From assembly GCF_000173775.1 (NCBI RefSeq), contig NZ_ACCD01000015.1, positions 23,123-87,122 of the forward strand: 64,000 bases of DNA, given 5' to 3'. The DNA comes from Yersinia rohdei ATCC 43380 (GTDB lineage: Bacteria > Pseudomonadota > Gammaproteobacteria > Enterobacterales > Enterobacteriaceae). Shown piece after piece: positions 42,265 through 52,948 of this stretch. The notes beneath the pieces are model-generated. The model saw nothing but the letters and a program-made list of their open reading frames with translations. It was not told the DNA's origin and did no database searches. Position 1 is the first letter of the stretch, and every line of letters begins with the position of its first letter. Made by a program: the position numbers and the translations under genes.

Positions 42265-42609
42265 ATCGGCTCCTTAAGTAATCATAAAGTATCAAAACCA
42301 AGCTAAATAGTGCGACTAACCATCGCGCTATTGGCCGCTTGCAGTGCATGTTATCTGCTTGTGCTTGGGTAATATAATGGCTTAAAACGAGTGAATAACC
42401 CCGTGTTTCGTAGACACGTTTTTTCCTCCTAAAAAAGAAAAAATGAGACTGGAAAATGCGGCAACAGAGGTCAATTTTCATTGAACACAGATACCCAAAA
42501 TAATTTGCGTTACTTAAGTTGCTATCACACTGAAGTACCGAAAATTATAATGGGCATAAAAGTGACGGTTTATAATCTGAAAGGCTGGCACTGAGCCAAC
42601 CGTTCATGA
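42265..42609. other. intergenic region upstream of the DeoR gene
   Basis: No gene is supported. A 10-base inverted repeat, AATAGTGCGA/TCGCGCTATT (42306-42332, one G-T), lies about 40 bases upstream of the DeoR start and could be an operator. Confidence 0.45.
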
Positions 42610-42855
42610 TTATTTGCGCCAATAACCATTCTGCGCAACATCGAGTTGTAGCTCATGGACGACCTGATGCACCGTTTCATTATCGTGGAAACCACTCACA
42701 GTACAAGAAGTGACATCACTATCATTGACGATAAGTAACTCACTTTCAGGGTAGATTTCCTCGACTCTCGCGCTCAACTCGGCGACATAAGCGTCATACT
42801 TTTCTACAGACAGTGCATTCTTATCTGCATCAGAAATACTGATTTTTATATTCAT
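42610..42855 (-). CDS. small acidic protein of unknown function
   Basis: I do not recognise this 81-residue protein. It begins MNIKISISDADKNALSVEKY, is acidic, and predicts beta-alpha-beta-beta-alpha by eye, the same order as DinI-like proteins, though no sequence match is claimed. GAGGAG lies seven bases before the ATG, which strongly supports translation. It stands alone at the left edge of the accessory stretch leading to gadBC. It has one cysteine and no membrane segment. Confidence 0.65.
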   Translation of the reverse strand: MNIKISISDADKNALSVEKYDAYVAELSARVEEIYPESELLIVNDSDVTSCTVSGFHDNETVHQVVHELQLDVAQNGYWRK

Positions 42856-43525
42856 AAAATACTCCTCAGGCTAATCGCCCATTTTCAATTAGTGATAAAC
42901 AGGCCTATTCAAATCGCTGTGATTAGGTTATTTCAATTTTAGTTAGTTACTCTAGCTTGAAAAACAAAAAATACGAAAAAATAAAACGTTACAGCAATCA
43001 AACTAGGATAGGAAAGGCCTATGGATAGAGGCGTCGCCAGATGATGCTGCCAGATCCAAAATGTAGGGTTTAAGAAGTCATAGAGTCATTATTGATAAGT
43101 GAAGTTGTGCTCGAAGGAAAAGTAAAGGAAGGAAAATGCTCATGCAGAGTATTTGAACGCCCAGAAAGTAATATAAGGCTACTGTGTGGGCGATATCTAT
43201 CTGGAATACAGCATAATTATTGCCCAGGCTTCTTCAATACTTACCTAGGCAAACATAGATCAGTTCTGCATACTGCCCATCAGGATTGAGGTAATTATCC
43301 CTGTTGTACTTGTCTTTCTTGTTCAGGGCCGCAATTAACACCGAATCTGATGACGACTCCGGGCTGCGCCCTCTTCCTGTGGGCGAGGGGTGAGGGGATT
43401 AGAACGGTAAAGTGAGTTATGCTATACGCGCGTAGCTAGCTTGAAATTCTAAGCTAGAGAACGAGTGAATAAACCTCGCAACCCAACGCTATCCGAGTAT
43501 TTTTTATATAACTAAGGAAACAACG
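42856..43525. other. long intergenic region before the EvgA-like gene
   Basis: A 65-codon ORF at 43092-43289 has a weak start and no domain, so it is not called. The right end holds a G/C-rich repeat-like segment (43351-43400, with CCCTCTTCCTGTGGGCGAGG) and the inverted repeat CTAGCTT/AAGCTAG at 43436-43457, close enough to the regulator's start to be an operator. Confidence 0.5.
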
Positions 43526-44158
43526 ATGAGTGAAGCCCAGCCCTTGAATGCCTTCATTGTGGACGATCATCCTCTGGCACGTATGGCGATTAAGAACCTG
43601 TTGGAAAGTGAAGGGATTAATGTCATTGGCGAATCAGGGGACGGGGCCGAGGCGCTGCTACAAGTGGCGCTGCATCAGTCTGACATGGTAATAGTTGACG
43701 TGGATATCCCCACCATGAGCGGCATTGAGGTGGTTGAACAGCTCAGAAAACAGCAGTTCAGCCAGATAATTATCGTGGTTTCCGCCAAAAACGATCTGTT
43801 CTACGGCAAGCGCAGTGCGGATGCCGGGGCCAATGCCTTTATCAGTAAAAAAGAGGGGATGGCCAATATCATCGCCGCAGTGCATGCCGCCCAGAATGGC
43901 TATAGCTATTTTCCATTCTCAATTAACGGTTTTGTCGATAGCCTCTCTTTGGAACAGGAAATGCTGGCATCGCTCTCCAGCCAAGAGATCAAGGTGCTGC
44001 GTTTCCTCCTCAGCGGTGCAGATAATATGCAGATCGCGGCGGCGATGTTTATCAGCAATAAAACGGTCAGTACCTATAAAAGGCGTTTAATGGAGAAGCT
44101 CGGCTGTGGCTCGTTGGCCGATCTGCTTGCTTTCGCCAACCGTAATAAAATTGGGTGA
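43526..44158 (+). CDS. EvgA-like LuxR-type response regulator
   Basis: A 210-residue two-component regulator close to E. coli EvgA. The receiver domain (1-125) has the acidic pair DD (13-14), phosphoacceptor D58 in VDVDIPTMSG, and VVSAKNDLFYGKRSADAGAN. The LuxR HTH (about 145-205) has FISNKTVSTYKRRLMEKLG. Shared runs such as FISKKEGM..IIAA and NGY.YFPFS.N with EvgA are striking. No evgS-like kinase is in the window, so it is an orphan here. AAGGA lies seven bases before the ATG. It is 800 bases upstream of gadB on the same strand. In E. coli, EvgA controls acid resistance and gad genes. Confidence 0.85.
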   Translation: MSEAQPLNAFIVDDHPLARMAIKNLLESEGINVIGESGDGAEALLQVALHQSDMVIVDVDIPTMSGIEVVEQLRKQQFSQIIIVVSAKNDLFYGKRSADAGANAFISKKEGMANIIAAVHAAQNGYSYFPFSINGFVDSLSLEQEMLASLSSQEIKVLRFLLSGADNMQIAAAMFISNKTVSTYKRRLMEKLGCGSLADLLAFANRNKIG

Positions 44159-44251
44159 GTGCATGCTAAAACGGGGGCAGGTTTTTTTCTTGCGCTCAGC
44201 GAGTTTGTCGATATGGCGACGTTGCAGGCACTCAGTTTGCGCCACGCTACA

Positions 44252-44281
44252 ACGCACAATAAGTAGCCGCTTATTGTGCGT
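44252..44281 (+). terminator. strong hairpin after the EvgA-like gene
   Basis: ACGCACAATAAG and CTTATTGTGCGT are perfect 12-base arms with a six-base loop, about 95 bases after the stop codon. Only a weak T run follows. Confidence 0.55.
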
Positions 44282-44346
44282 CTGTTATTAATTCCCAATT
44301 CTAGCACCATAGCAAATAAGTCTAACAATGAGTTAGGAGACCTTAA

Positions 44347-44624
44347 ATGGCTCGGGTCGCTTTCCAGGATATTAATAATTTCATGCGGCTAAGCTCTCAC
44401 GTATTGCAATAATTGAAGGGTCGGTAAATACTCTGCATGGCGAGTTATCTGATTTGATAAAATAGAATGGCGAGCACAAAGTTTTATTCCGCTCCATGTA
44501 TGCCGGATTAGAAAAATTCTCCTGTGATTTAATCAATAAAAACGTGGCGATTATTACCCTGACCAACCGATAATGGCAGGGAAATCGCGACACTGAAGAC
44601 AATTACCTACAGACTTACGAATAA
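44347..44624 (+). pseudogene. degraded ORF between the EvgA-like gene and gadB
   Basis: After TAGGAGA an ATG at 44347 opens MARVAFQDINNFMRLSS, and stops at 44410. In a second frame the sequence goes on as IAIIEGSVNTLHGELSDLIK, a TAG at 44463, then NGEHKVLFRSMYAGLEKFSC and onward to a TAA at 44571, ending at 44624. One frameshift and two stops would rebuild about 90 residues with natural-looking composition. I do not recognise the family. A chance arrangement cannot be excluded, but the ribosome site and protein-like sequence suggest a decayed small gene. Confidence 0.3.
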
Positions 44625-44966
44625 CCCGTTGTGAAATAGATGCTTAAAATAAGTGAGGCGATTGAGGATCCTGACGCCATAAATAGTTATAAGAAGTACC
44701 TGAATTGCCAAATAGCGAGAATTTTGCACCGCAGCATTTCTAAGTCCTCAATTACCGCGCAATAAACCGCCTGATTAAACCATCCTACAGACGTAGTCCA
44801 GAGCCTACAGCACTTACCAATTGCTCTTATATCTTTGTGATGCTATTCCTTCTAATATTATCACAAGTTTTTGAGACAATATAGCGTTCAAATAAAAGTT
44901 AAATCCACGCTGTCTTATATATCGAATTTATTTATTAAATTATTATTCTATTTAAGGTTAACTATT
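44625..44966. other. AT-rich upstream region of gadB
   Basis: No gene is seen. It should carry the gadB promoter. I looked for the 20-base GAD box of E. coli GadE and found no convincing match. Confidence 0.45.
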
Positions 44967-46367
44967 ATGAATAAGACAAATATTACTCCAACTTATAATG
45001 AAAATGATGATGTTTATGGTTCAGCCGATTTAGCGAGTGAGTTGCCGAAATCCATGTTCCCCACTGCCGAGCGTAATCCGCGTAATGTCTTTAATGCCAT
45101 CCGCGATGAACTGATGCTGGACGGTAATTCACGCCAGAACCTGGCGACGTTCTGTCAGACCTGGGTGGATGACGAAATTCGCGAACTGATGGATTTGTCG
45201 ATCGACAAAAATATGATCGATAAAGACGAATACCCACAGACGGCTGAAATTGAAGCCCGCTGCGTAAGAATGCTGGCCGACCTGTGGAAATCCCCAACGC
45301 CGGATAGCACCCTTGGCTGTTCAACCATCGGTTCTTCGGAGGCCGCGATGCTGGGCGGGTTGGCGCTGAAGTGGCAGTGGCGCAAAAAGCGGGCCGAGCA
45401 GGGGCTGCCTACCGATAAACCGAACCTGATTTGTGGCCCGGTGCAGGTCTGCTGGCACAAGTTTGCTCGCTACTTCGACGTTGAATTGCGTGAAATCCCG
45501 TTGGAAGGCGATCGTTTGATCATGAACGCGGAAGAAGTGCTCAAGCGCGTTGACGAAAATACCATTGGTGTCGTACCGACGCTGGGTGTGACATTCACCT
45601 GCCAGTATGAGCCGGTCAAAGAAGTGAGTGATGCGTTAGACCGTCTGCAACAGGAAACCGGTCTTGATATCCCGATGCATATCGATGGGGCCAGCGGCGC
45701 TTTCCTCGCACCCTTCTGCTCGCCAGAACTGGAGTGGGATTTCCGTCTGCCTCGGGTGAAGTCTATCAACTCATCTGGCCATAAATTTGGGTTGGCCCCG
45801 CTGGGTGCCGGCTGGGTGGTATGGCGTGAGGCGGCCGATTTGCCTGAAGAGCTGATTTTCAACGTCAACTACCTTGGCGGGAACATGCCAACCTTCGCGC
45901 TGAACTTCTCACGCCCTGGTGGCCAGATTGTGGCGCAGTATTACAACTTCTTGCGCCTTGGCCGTGAAGGCTACGCCAAAATCCACAATGCTTGCTACGC
46001 CACGGCTCAGCATCTGGCGACAGAGATTGGCAAGTTGGGGCCGTTTGAAATTCTGTTTGATGGCGATAGTGATAAGGGCATTCCGGCGCTGGCGTGGAAA
46101 CTAAAAGACGATTCGGCGATTGGTGGCTACACTCTTTATGATTTGGCGGAAAAACTGCGTGCTCGTGGCTGGCAGGTCCCGGCATATTCAATGCCAACGC
46201 ACCGTGAGGATTTGGTCATTCAACGCATCCTGGTACGTCACGGCGTGAGCTATGACCTTGGTTGCCTGTTGATCGAAGACATCAAAAGGGCGCTGATTGA
46301 ATTCGAGAATCACCCGGTCATCAACCCGGTGTCAGCCCAGGTAGGTAGTGGCTTCAATCACGGCTAA
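44967..46367 (+). CDS. gadB: GadB glutamate decarboxylase
   Basis: GadB decarboxylates glutamate to GABA, consuming a proton; it is the core of glutamate-dependent acid resistance. From the ATG at 44967 it has 466 residues, exactly the E. coli length. The PLP lysine is in [12 protein letters not shown] (about 273-284). Other motifs: [25 protein letters not shown] and [13 protein letters not shown]. The C-terminal GFNHG keeps the penultimate histidine, which matches the pH-gating His465 of E. coli GadB. AAGG lies about nine bases before the ATG; an earlier in-frame ATG at 44871 adds an unlike hydrophobic stretch. gadC follows in the same direction. Confidence 0.95.
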   Translation: MNKTNITPTYNENDDVYGSADLASELPKSMFPTAERNPRNVFNAIRDELMLDGNSRQNLATFCQTWVDDEIRELMDLSIDKNMIDKDEYPQTAEIEARCVRMLADLWKSPTPDSTLGCSTIGSSEAAMLGGLALKWQWRKKRAEQGLPTDKPNLICGPVQVCWHKFARYFDVELREIPLEGDRLIMNAEEVLKRVDENTIGVVPTLGVTFTCQYEPVKEVSDALDRLQQETGLDIPMHIDGASGAFLAPFCSPELEWDFRLPRVKSINSSGHKFGLAPLGAGWVVWREAADLPEELIFNVNYLGGNMPTFALNFSRPGGQIVAQYYNFLRLGREGYAKIHNACYATAQHLATEIGKLGPFEILFDGDSDKGIPALAWKLKDDSAIGGYTLYDLAEKLRARGWQVPAYSMPTHREDLVIQRILVRHGVSYDLGCLLIEDIKRALIEFENHPVINPVSAQVGSGFNHG

Positions 46368-46388
46368 GACTATGATTTTTCTTTTTAA

Positions 46389-46421
46389 CGGGGCGGCGAC
46401 TGTGCCAGCCCCGCTTTTTTT
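46389..46421 (+). terminator. partial terminator between gadB and gadC
   Basis: CGGGGC (46389-46394) pairs with GCCCCG (46408-46413), followed by C and eight T bases. It is a plausible leaky terminator that lowers gadC relative to gadB. Confidence 0.6.
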
Positions 46422-46471
46422 TCCACTAAAATTCGCCGAGAAGAGCCATCTCTTCCGGTAGGAGAATCGTT

Positions 46472-48010
46472 ATGGTGAGCACAGAAAAAAGCGCCGTTCC
46501 AAAACAACTAACGTTGTTAGGCTTTTTTGCCATTACCGCCTCTATGGTGATGGCCGTTTATGAATACCCGACCTTTGCAACATCGGGTTTTTCTTTGATC
46601 TTCTTCCTGCTGTTAGGTGGGTTTCTGTGGTTCATCCCCGTCGGCCTGTGTGCCGCCGAGATGGCGACGGTAAAAGGCTGGCAGGAAGGCGGGGTGTTTA
46701 CCTGGGTGTCGAAAACCTTGGGTGAGAAGTGGGGCTTTGCCGCCATCTCCTTTGGCTATCTGCAAATTGCCATCGGTTTCATTCCGATGCTGTATTTTGT
46801 GCTGGGGGCGCTGTCTTATATCTTAAAATGGCCTGAGCTGAACGAAGATCCGGTGATTAAAACCGTCGCGGCATTGGTTATCCTGTGGGGCCTGGCACTA
46901 ACCCAGTTTGGTGGTACCAAAAATACCGCGCGCATTGCCAAGATTGGTTTCTTTGCCGGCATTCTTTTGCCTGCGGCGGTCCTGGTTATCTTGGCCGTCA
47001 GCTATCTGCATTCCGGTGCGCCGTTGGCCATCGAAATGAACGCGTCTACCTTCTTCCCGGACTTTACCCAGATGGGTACTCTGGTGGTATTCGTAGCGTT
47101 TATCCTGAGCTACATGGGCGTTGAAGCCTCTGCGACTCACGTCAACGAGATGAAAAACCCAGGCCGTGATTATCCACTTGCCATACTGTTGCTGATGGTG
47201 GCGGCGATTTGTCTAAGTTCTATTGGCGGGCTTTCTATCGCGTCGGTTATCCCTAAGGGTGAAATCAACCTTTCTGCCGGTGTGATGCAAACCTTCAGCG
47301 TACTTATCTCGCATTTCGGTCCGCAATTTGAATGGGCTGTTCGCGTCATCTCCGCACTGCTGCTGTTGGGCGTGTTGGCAGAAATCGCTGCCTGGATTGT
47401 TGGCCCATCTCGCGGCATGCTGGTCACTGCACAACAAGGGATCTTGCCTGCTCGCTTTGCCAAAATGAACAAGAATGGCGTACCGGTAGTACTGGTGATT
47501 TCGCAACTGGTCATTACTTCTATCGCGCTAATCGTCCTGACCAATACCGGGAGTGGCAGCAATATGTCCTTCTTGATTGCGCTGGCGTTGACCGTAGTAA
47601 TCTACCTGTGCAGCTACTTCCTGCTGTTCCTGGGCTACATCAAGCTGGTACGCAAGCAGCCGGAAAATGAGCGTGTGTTCAATATTCCGGGTGGCAAAAT
47701 GGTCAAGCTGACTGTCGCTACCCTAGGTTTGTTGACTTCAATGGTTGCCTTTGTGGTCTCGTTCTTCCCGCCTTCAGGTCTGGCAGGGGTAGAAGCCGAC
47801 CATATGTATGTCATTATGCTGGTGGTGTGTTTCCTGGTGGTGCTGTCTATCCCGTTCATTATCTATGCGCTGCATGATAAACGCTTGAAGGCGACCAACC
47901 TCAAGCTGGTACCGTTTAGCACTGATTCTGCACCAAAAGGGCACTTCTTTATCCACCCGCGTGCACGTTCCATGCACCATATTTTTGTAGATGACAAGCA
48001 AGTACATTAA
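46472..48010 (+). CDS. gadC: GadC glutamate/GABA antiporter
   Basis: GadC exchanges external glutamate for internal GABA across the inner membrane. The 512-residue APC-family protein has about twelve membrane helices, including [35 protein letters not shown] and [18 protein letters not shown]. The C-terminal tail [18 protein letters not shown] matches the pH-sensing C-plug of E. coli GadC. GTAGGAGAATCGTT precedes the ATG. It follows gadB by about 100 bases across a partial terminator, and a strong terminator follows it. Confidence 0.95.
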   Translation: MVSTEKSAVPKQLTLLGFFAITASMVMAVYEYPTFATSGFSLIFFLLLGGFLWFIPVGLCAAEMATVKGWQEGGVFTWVSKTLGEKWGFAAISFGYLQIAIGFIPMLYFVLGALSYILKWPELNEDPVIKTVAALVILWGLALTQFGGTKNTARIAKIGFFAGILLPAAVLVILAVSYLHSGAPLAIEMNASTFFPDFTQMGTLVVFVAFILSYMGVEASATHVNEMKNPGRDYPLAILLLMVAAICLSSIGGLSIASVIPKGEINLSAGVMQTFSVLISHFGPQFEWAVRVISALLLLGVLAEIAAWIVGPSRGMLVTAQQGILPARFAKMNKNGVPVVLVISQLVITSIALIVLTNTGSGSNMSFLIALALTVVIYLCSYFLLFLGYIKLVRKQPENERVFNIPGGKMVKLTVATLGLLTSMVAFVVSFFPPSGLAGVEADHMYVIMLVVCFLVVLSIPFIIYALHDKRLKATNLKLVPFSTDSAPKGHFFIHPRARSMHHIFVDDKQVH

Positions 48011-48022
48011 TCCCTTCCCGCG

Positions 48023-48050
48023 AACCCTCTCTCACAAGGAGAGGGTTTTT
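48023..48050 (+). terminator. terminator of gadC
   Basis: AACCCTCTC pairs with GAGAGGGTT around a seven-base loop and is followed by T bases, 13 bases after the gadC stop. Confidence 0.85.
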
Positions 48051-48182
48051 GGTCAATGACAGGCCGCAAGGCTCCTGACCTTTTTATCATCAAGCCCGCT
48101 TTTCTTCTTACTGATGTGAATCCATTGCGTATTTATTAGACCTTTATTGCACTCATTTTTGACTGCGCTTTCACGAGATGAA

Positions 48183-48224
48183 TTGAGACTCTATGAAATA
48201 AAAAAAATCCACGCAATTGCGTGG
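48183..48224. repeat. copy 2 of an imperfect repeat also found at 39.6 kb
   Basis: TTGAGACTCTATGAAATAAA followed by TCCACGCAATTGCGTGG. It aligns with 39574-39614, both next to minus-strand genes, and overlaps the ychF terminator. Confidence 0.5.
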
Positions 48225-48229
48225 ATTTT
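48201..48229 (-). terminator. terminator of ychF
   Basis: The palindrome AAAATCCACGCAATTGCGTG and its completion (48204-48229) lie about 50 bases after the ychF stop; on the minus strand a T run follows. Confidence 0.8.
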
Positions 48230-48278
48230 GTCAGTCTTCATGCGATTTAATGAAACCTCATAAGACAACAAATTTGAG

Positions 48279-49370
48279 TTAGACGTTGAACAGGAAGTTC
48301 ATCACGTCGCCATCTTTTACGATGTATTCTTTACCTTCTGAACGCATTTTTCCGGCTTCTTTCGCGCCTTGCTCACCTTTGTAGGTGATAAAGTCTTCAA
48401 AGGCGATAGTTTGTGCCCGGATAAAGCCTTTTTCAAAATCGGTGTGGATCTTACCGGCGGCTTGTGGAGCAGTTGCACCCACTGGGATAGTCCAGGCGCG
48501 AACTTCTTTAACACCCGCGGTGAAGTAGGTTTGCAGATTCAGTAACTCATAACCAGCACGGATAACACGATTCAGACCGGGTTCTTCAATACCTAACTCT
48601 GCCATAAATTCAGCGCGGTCTTCATCTTCTAACTCGGCGATATCTGATTCAACTGCGGCGCAAACGGCGACAACCACTGAACCTTCCGCCTCAGCAATAG
48701 CCCTAACTTTATCCAGATATGGGTTATTTTCGAAGCCATCTTCATTGACGTTAGCAATGTACATGGTAGGTTTCAGTGTCAGGAAGCTCAGATAACGGAT
48801 GGCCGCTTTATCTTCTGCAGTTAGATTCAATGCGCGCAGCATGCCGGCATTCTCTAAATGAGGCAGGCATTTTTCCAGTGCTTCCAGTTCGGCTTTAGCG
48901 TCTTTATCACCGCCTTTAGCTTTCTTCTGTACACGATGCATAGCACGTTCACAGGTTTCCAGATCAGAAAGCGCCAGTTCAGTATTAATAGTGTCAATGT
49001 CATCTACTGGATCAACTTTACCAGCAACATGGATGATATTGTCATTCTCAAAACAACGCACTACATGGCCAATAGCTTCAGTCTCGCGGATGTTAGTCAG
49101 GAACTGGTTACCCAAGCCTTCACCTTTGGACGCGCCTTTAACCAAACCAGCGATATCAACAAATTCCATAGTGGTTGGCAATATGCGCTGAGGTTTAACT
49201 ATCTCGGCCAACTGGTCCAGACGCGGGTCCGGCATTGGCACCACACCCGTATTGGGTTCAATGGTGCAGAACGGGAAGTTAGCTGCTTCGATGCCCGCTT
49301 GTGTCAACGCGTTGAACAGGGTGGATTTACCAACATTAGGCAGGCCCACAATACCGCATTTGAATCCCAT
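48279..49370 (-). CDS. ychF: YchF/OLA1 redox-regulated ATPase
   Basis: YchF is an Obg-class P-loop protein that prefers ATP and binds ribosomes. The 363-residue protein has G1 GLPNVGKS (8-15), G3 DIAGL (about 70-74), the altered G4 NVNED that explains ATP preference, a coiled-coil arm around 120-200 and a C-terminal TGS domain. Length is the same as E. coli YchF. The ATG at 49370 follows GGTGA. In E. coli it is co-transcribed with pth; here an opposite-strand gene separates them. Confidence 0.96.
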   Translation of the reverse strand: MGFKCGIVGLPNVGKSTLFNALTQAGIEAANFPFCTIEPNTGVVPMPDPRLDQLAEIVKPQRILPTTMEFVDIAGLVKGASKGEGLGNQFLTNIRETEAIGHVVRCFENDNIIHVAGKVDPVDDIDTINTELALSDLETCERAMHRVQKKAKGGDKDAKAELEALEKCLPHLENAGMLRALNLTAEDKAAIRYLSFLTLKPTMYIANVNEDGFENNPYLDKVRAIAEAEGSVVVAVCAAVESDIAELEDEDRAEFMAELGIEEPGLNRVIRAGYELLNLQTYFTAGVKEVRAWTIPVGATAPQAAGKIHTDFEKGFIRAQTIAFEDFITYKGEQGAKEAGKMRSEGKEYIVKDGDVMNFLFNV

Positions 49371-49637
49371 GTTTTATATCACCTTAAATAACTTAAAAAT
49401 CAACTTGTTAGGCTTAACAGGTCAATGTAATCAAAATTTATGCCGTCATTATACACGTAATGACGATTTATCTCGATCATGCTCTTACGTTGCGATAATT
49501 ACTTTTGCTGTTATAGCGGATAGGTAATTGATTTTTCTAACTCTGTGTCGGGGATCACGCTTCTACTATCTTAAGTTTTCTGATTAACGTCCGATAATAA
49601 CTCATTAGGATTTACACTATAAAATTGGATAATCCCC

Positions 49638-50093
49638 ATGGAAATGAGTGTGTTTAAATGGCTGTTAGTCATTCTGTTGGGAGGGGGGATTGGCGTTGCT
49701 GGTATGTGGCTTTTGACGTCAAATGTTGAGTCAACCGAGCCAACTTTCTCCCAATTGATTGATAAATATGGCGTACAAATAGAAAGTAAGTCTGACAAAA
49801 GCCTAAAGTATGTGGGCTACAAAAAAAACACGATTTATGAAGACTTTGATAGCATCCAACTGACATTTAGCTCTTTAAACGATAAATTCGAACGTAGCCA
49901 TTCAGTAGCCGAAAATAAGAAAAAGGCCACTGACTGGACATCGCTATTCTGTACTGATGATCTTCAAGATATTGCGGGTGAATATGATGCGCCGAGTAAT
50001 CATTTTCTTGGCCGGGTGAGGGTGATTATTGCGGGGGTTGTGCTGACGGGCGAGGGGCAACAGGGTATTAATGCTTTGTGCCACTCCAATTAA
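49638..50093 (+). CDS. unknown membrane-anchored protein between ychF and pth
   Basis: A 151-residue protein that I do not recognise. Residues 6-26 (VFKWLLVILLGGGIGVAGMW) form one membrane anchor, followed by a soluble, probably periplasmic, domain with two cysteines (FCTDDLQ and ALCHSN) that could form a disulfide. The ribosome site is poor; an ATG two codons later is an alternative. It lies on the strand opposite to ychF and pth and breaks up that pair. Composition looks protein-like over the full length. Confidence 0.65.
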   Translation: MEMSVFKWLLVILLGGGIGVAGMWLLTSNVESTEPTFSQLIDKYGVQIESKSDKSLKYVGYKKNTIYEDFDSIQLTFSSLNDKFERSHSVAENKKKATDWTSLFCTDDLQDIAGEYDAPSNHFLGRVRVIIAGVVLTGEGQQGINALCHSN

Positions 50094-50150
50094 GAAATAA
50101 AAAATAAGCTCCCCAGTGCAGGTTATCTCACTGGGGAACAGGGTGAATCT

Positions 50151-50741
50151 CTATGCACCGGCTTTAAAGGAATGCAGGCGATTCATGGCCTTAGTGATAC
50201 CTTCGGTCAGCAATATTTCGGTACAGCGGATAGACTCATCAATGGTGTCATCTATTAAGGCTTGTTCACTGGCTGGCGGTTTGCCGAGTACAAAACCGGT
50301 AACTTTACTTTTATCACCTGGATGGCCAATACCTATACGCAAGCGGTAAAAGTTAGGATTATTACCGAGTTTGCTCTGGATATCCTTTAGGCCATTATGG
50401 CCGCCATTGCCGCCGCCCAGTTTCATTTTTGCCACCCCAGGCGGGATATCAAGCTCATCATGCGCGACTAAAATTTCTTCTGGCAAAATGCGGTAAAACC
50501 CGGCCATTGCTGCAACCGCTTTGCCACTTAAATTCATAAATGTAGAGGGTACCAGCAAGCGAATATCTTGACCTGCCAGATTTAACCGCGCGGTATAACC
50601 GAAGAATTTGCTCTCTTCTTTCAGTGATTGATTATGGCGTTCAGCCAATAAATCCACATACCAGGCTCCCGCATTATGGCGGGTTTGGGCATATTCAGCG
50701 CCCGGGTTTGCCAGCCCAACGATTAATTTAATACTGCTCAC
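50151..50741 (-). CDS. pth: peptidyl-tRNA hydrolase
   Basis: Pth frees tRNA from dropped-off peptidyl-tRNA. Starting at the GTG at 50741 gives 196 residues beginning [20 protein letters not shown] after the initiator, the family N-terminus. The catalytic His is in RHNAGAW (about 19-25), and [16 protein letters not shown] and [12 protein letters not shown] are present. A TTG-started frame from 50771 adds ten residues without family support. No strong ribosome site is visible, so the start is from family length. Confidence 0.94.
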   Translation of the reverse strand: MSSIKLIVGLANPGAEYAQTRHNAGAWYVDLLAERHNQSLKEESKFFGYTARLNLAGQDIRLLVPSTFMNLSGKAVAAMAGFYRILPEEILVAHDELDIPPGVAKMKLGGGNGGHNGLKDIQSKLGNNPNFYRLRIGIGHPGDKSKVTGFVLGKPPASEQALIDDTIDESIRCTEILLTEGITKAMNRLHSFKAGA

Positions 50742-51105
50742 GTCGTCATTCACTATTACTAAAGGAATCAAAGTACGACAGTTTACCTGTCATAGCCCGT
50801 AATAACAAAACCCAGGTTTATTTTGTTTTTAACCAACACCGTCAGTTGCTTTGGGTAAAATTATAAATAAAGTGATTTACTATATGAATAGTTACCAATC
50901 TATATAATTCAACTTTAATGCCAAAAAGCGCAATAATGTAAAGATTTAGTGGAATATATTTGCCAGTTGTGATCACTAACGCAATACCTTTATTACCACC
51001 CTGACTATACTTAGTTATTAAGTGGACATGAATAATCGCGTTAAGCAAGTTTCCTGATGCACCGCTGAGTGATTATTTATTGGTAACCCAAAATGGAGGT
51101 GGCAT
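50742..51105. other. divergent promoter region of pth and ychH
   Basis: No gene is seen. TTGTGATCAC near 50968 is a half-match to a CRP site, of interest because E. coli ychH is CRP-controlled, but the right half is poor. Confidence 0.4.
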
Positions 51106-51378
51106 ATGAAACGTAAAAGTGCAGCAATGCTCGGTAATGTGCTGATGGGGTTGGGTTTGGTCGTTATGGTGGGTGGGGTAGGTTACTCCATTTTAACTGA
51201 AATCGCCGAACTTGGTTTACCGCAATTCTTTGCTCATGGTGCAGTAATGAGTATTTTTATCGGCGCACTGTTATGGTTGGTTGGCGCGCGTATTGGTGGG
51301 CGTGAAGCGGTGGCAGATCGCTATTGGTGGATTAAACATTTTGATAAGCGCTGCAATCGTAACCAACGTCACTCTTAG
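51106..51378 (+). CDS. ychH: YchH stress-induced inner-membrane protein
   Basis: A 90-residue protein with two membrane helices (about 8-28 and 40-60) and a basic C-terminus, as in E. coli YchH, which is induced by stress such as oxidants and cadmium. It begins MKRKSAAMLGNVLMGLGLVV. TGGAGGTGG precedes the ATG. Position divergent from pth is the same as in E. coli, which supports the name. Confidence 0.88.
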   Translation: MKRKSAAMLGNVLMGLGLVVMVGGVGYSILTEIAELGLPQFFAHGAVMSIFIGALLWLVGARIGGREAVADRYWWIKHFDKRCNRNQRHS

Positions 51379-51501
51379 TCATTAGTTAATATTTATTATC
51401 AGTGAATATTGGCGATTAATTACAGTGTGACAGCAGCTAAAACAGCAAATCTGGAACCTATCTTTTCGGCTTTACTATGAGCTGATGTTAGGGAGGGGTA
51501 A

Positions 51502-51594
51502 ATGACGGCTCAACGATCGAGTAGCCAAAAATCAGTTAAACAAGCATCTCTAACTCAAGAACTCATTGATTCGGAACTTATTGATCAAGAGTAG
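51502..51594 (+). CDS. possible 30-residue small protein
   Basis: GGGAGGGG ends three bases before an ATG that opens a 30-codon ORF, MTAQRSSSQKSVKQASLTQE then LIDSELIDQE, ending just before a perfect terminator. It is polar, without a membrane helix. The strong ribosome site and the well-placed terminator suggest a real small gene, but so short an ORF can arise by chance. Confidence 0.4.
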   Translation: MTAQRSSSQKSVKQASLTQELIDSELIDQE

Positions 51595-51596
51595 AA

Positions 51597-51630
51597 AACC
51601 CGTTGTCGCGTTTGCTGCAACGGGTTTCCT
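51597..51630 (+). terminator. terminator after the small ORF
   Basis: AACCCGTTG and CAACGGGTT are perfect 9-base arms with a 12-base loop, followed by T bases broken by CC. Confidence 0.65.
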
Positions 51631-51794
51631 TAATCTGCTTCGACTAGTTCATCGCACAATATTGACTCAAATAATATTGACTCAAACAATATTAAAAAGT
51701 CATCAACCCCGACGTAAATCCCACCAAGTGGTTCATCACGACAATAACCTTGCGGCTAGCTGCGGCCGGATAGCACCGCAGGGGCTAATATTGA

Positions 51795-52784
<990 letters not shown>

Positions 52785-52948
52785 TCAGTAATCAGGGGCG
52801 ATTGTTCATACTGACTGCAATATACATACGGGTATTTAAAGCCAAAACACATCAAATCTAAAACAGCATTATGAACCGGCTTTCAATCTAGTGAGACAGG
52901 TATTTTCAGAACTCAAGGTTCGTAAGGCCATCACTTAGGCCTTACATC

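Noticed and set aside
43092..43289. 65-codon ORF before the EvgA-like gene
   Set aside because: Weak start and unusual composition; no support beyond being open.
43351..43400. possible ERIC or other named repeat before the EvgA-like gene
   Set aside because: The G/C-rich stretch resembles common intergenic palindromes but does not match ERIC ends; too short to name.
48858..49391. 177-codon plus-strand ORF opposite ychF
   Set aside because: Entirely antisense to ychF, which has full family motifs; a shadow frame.
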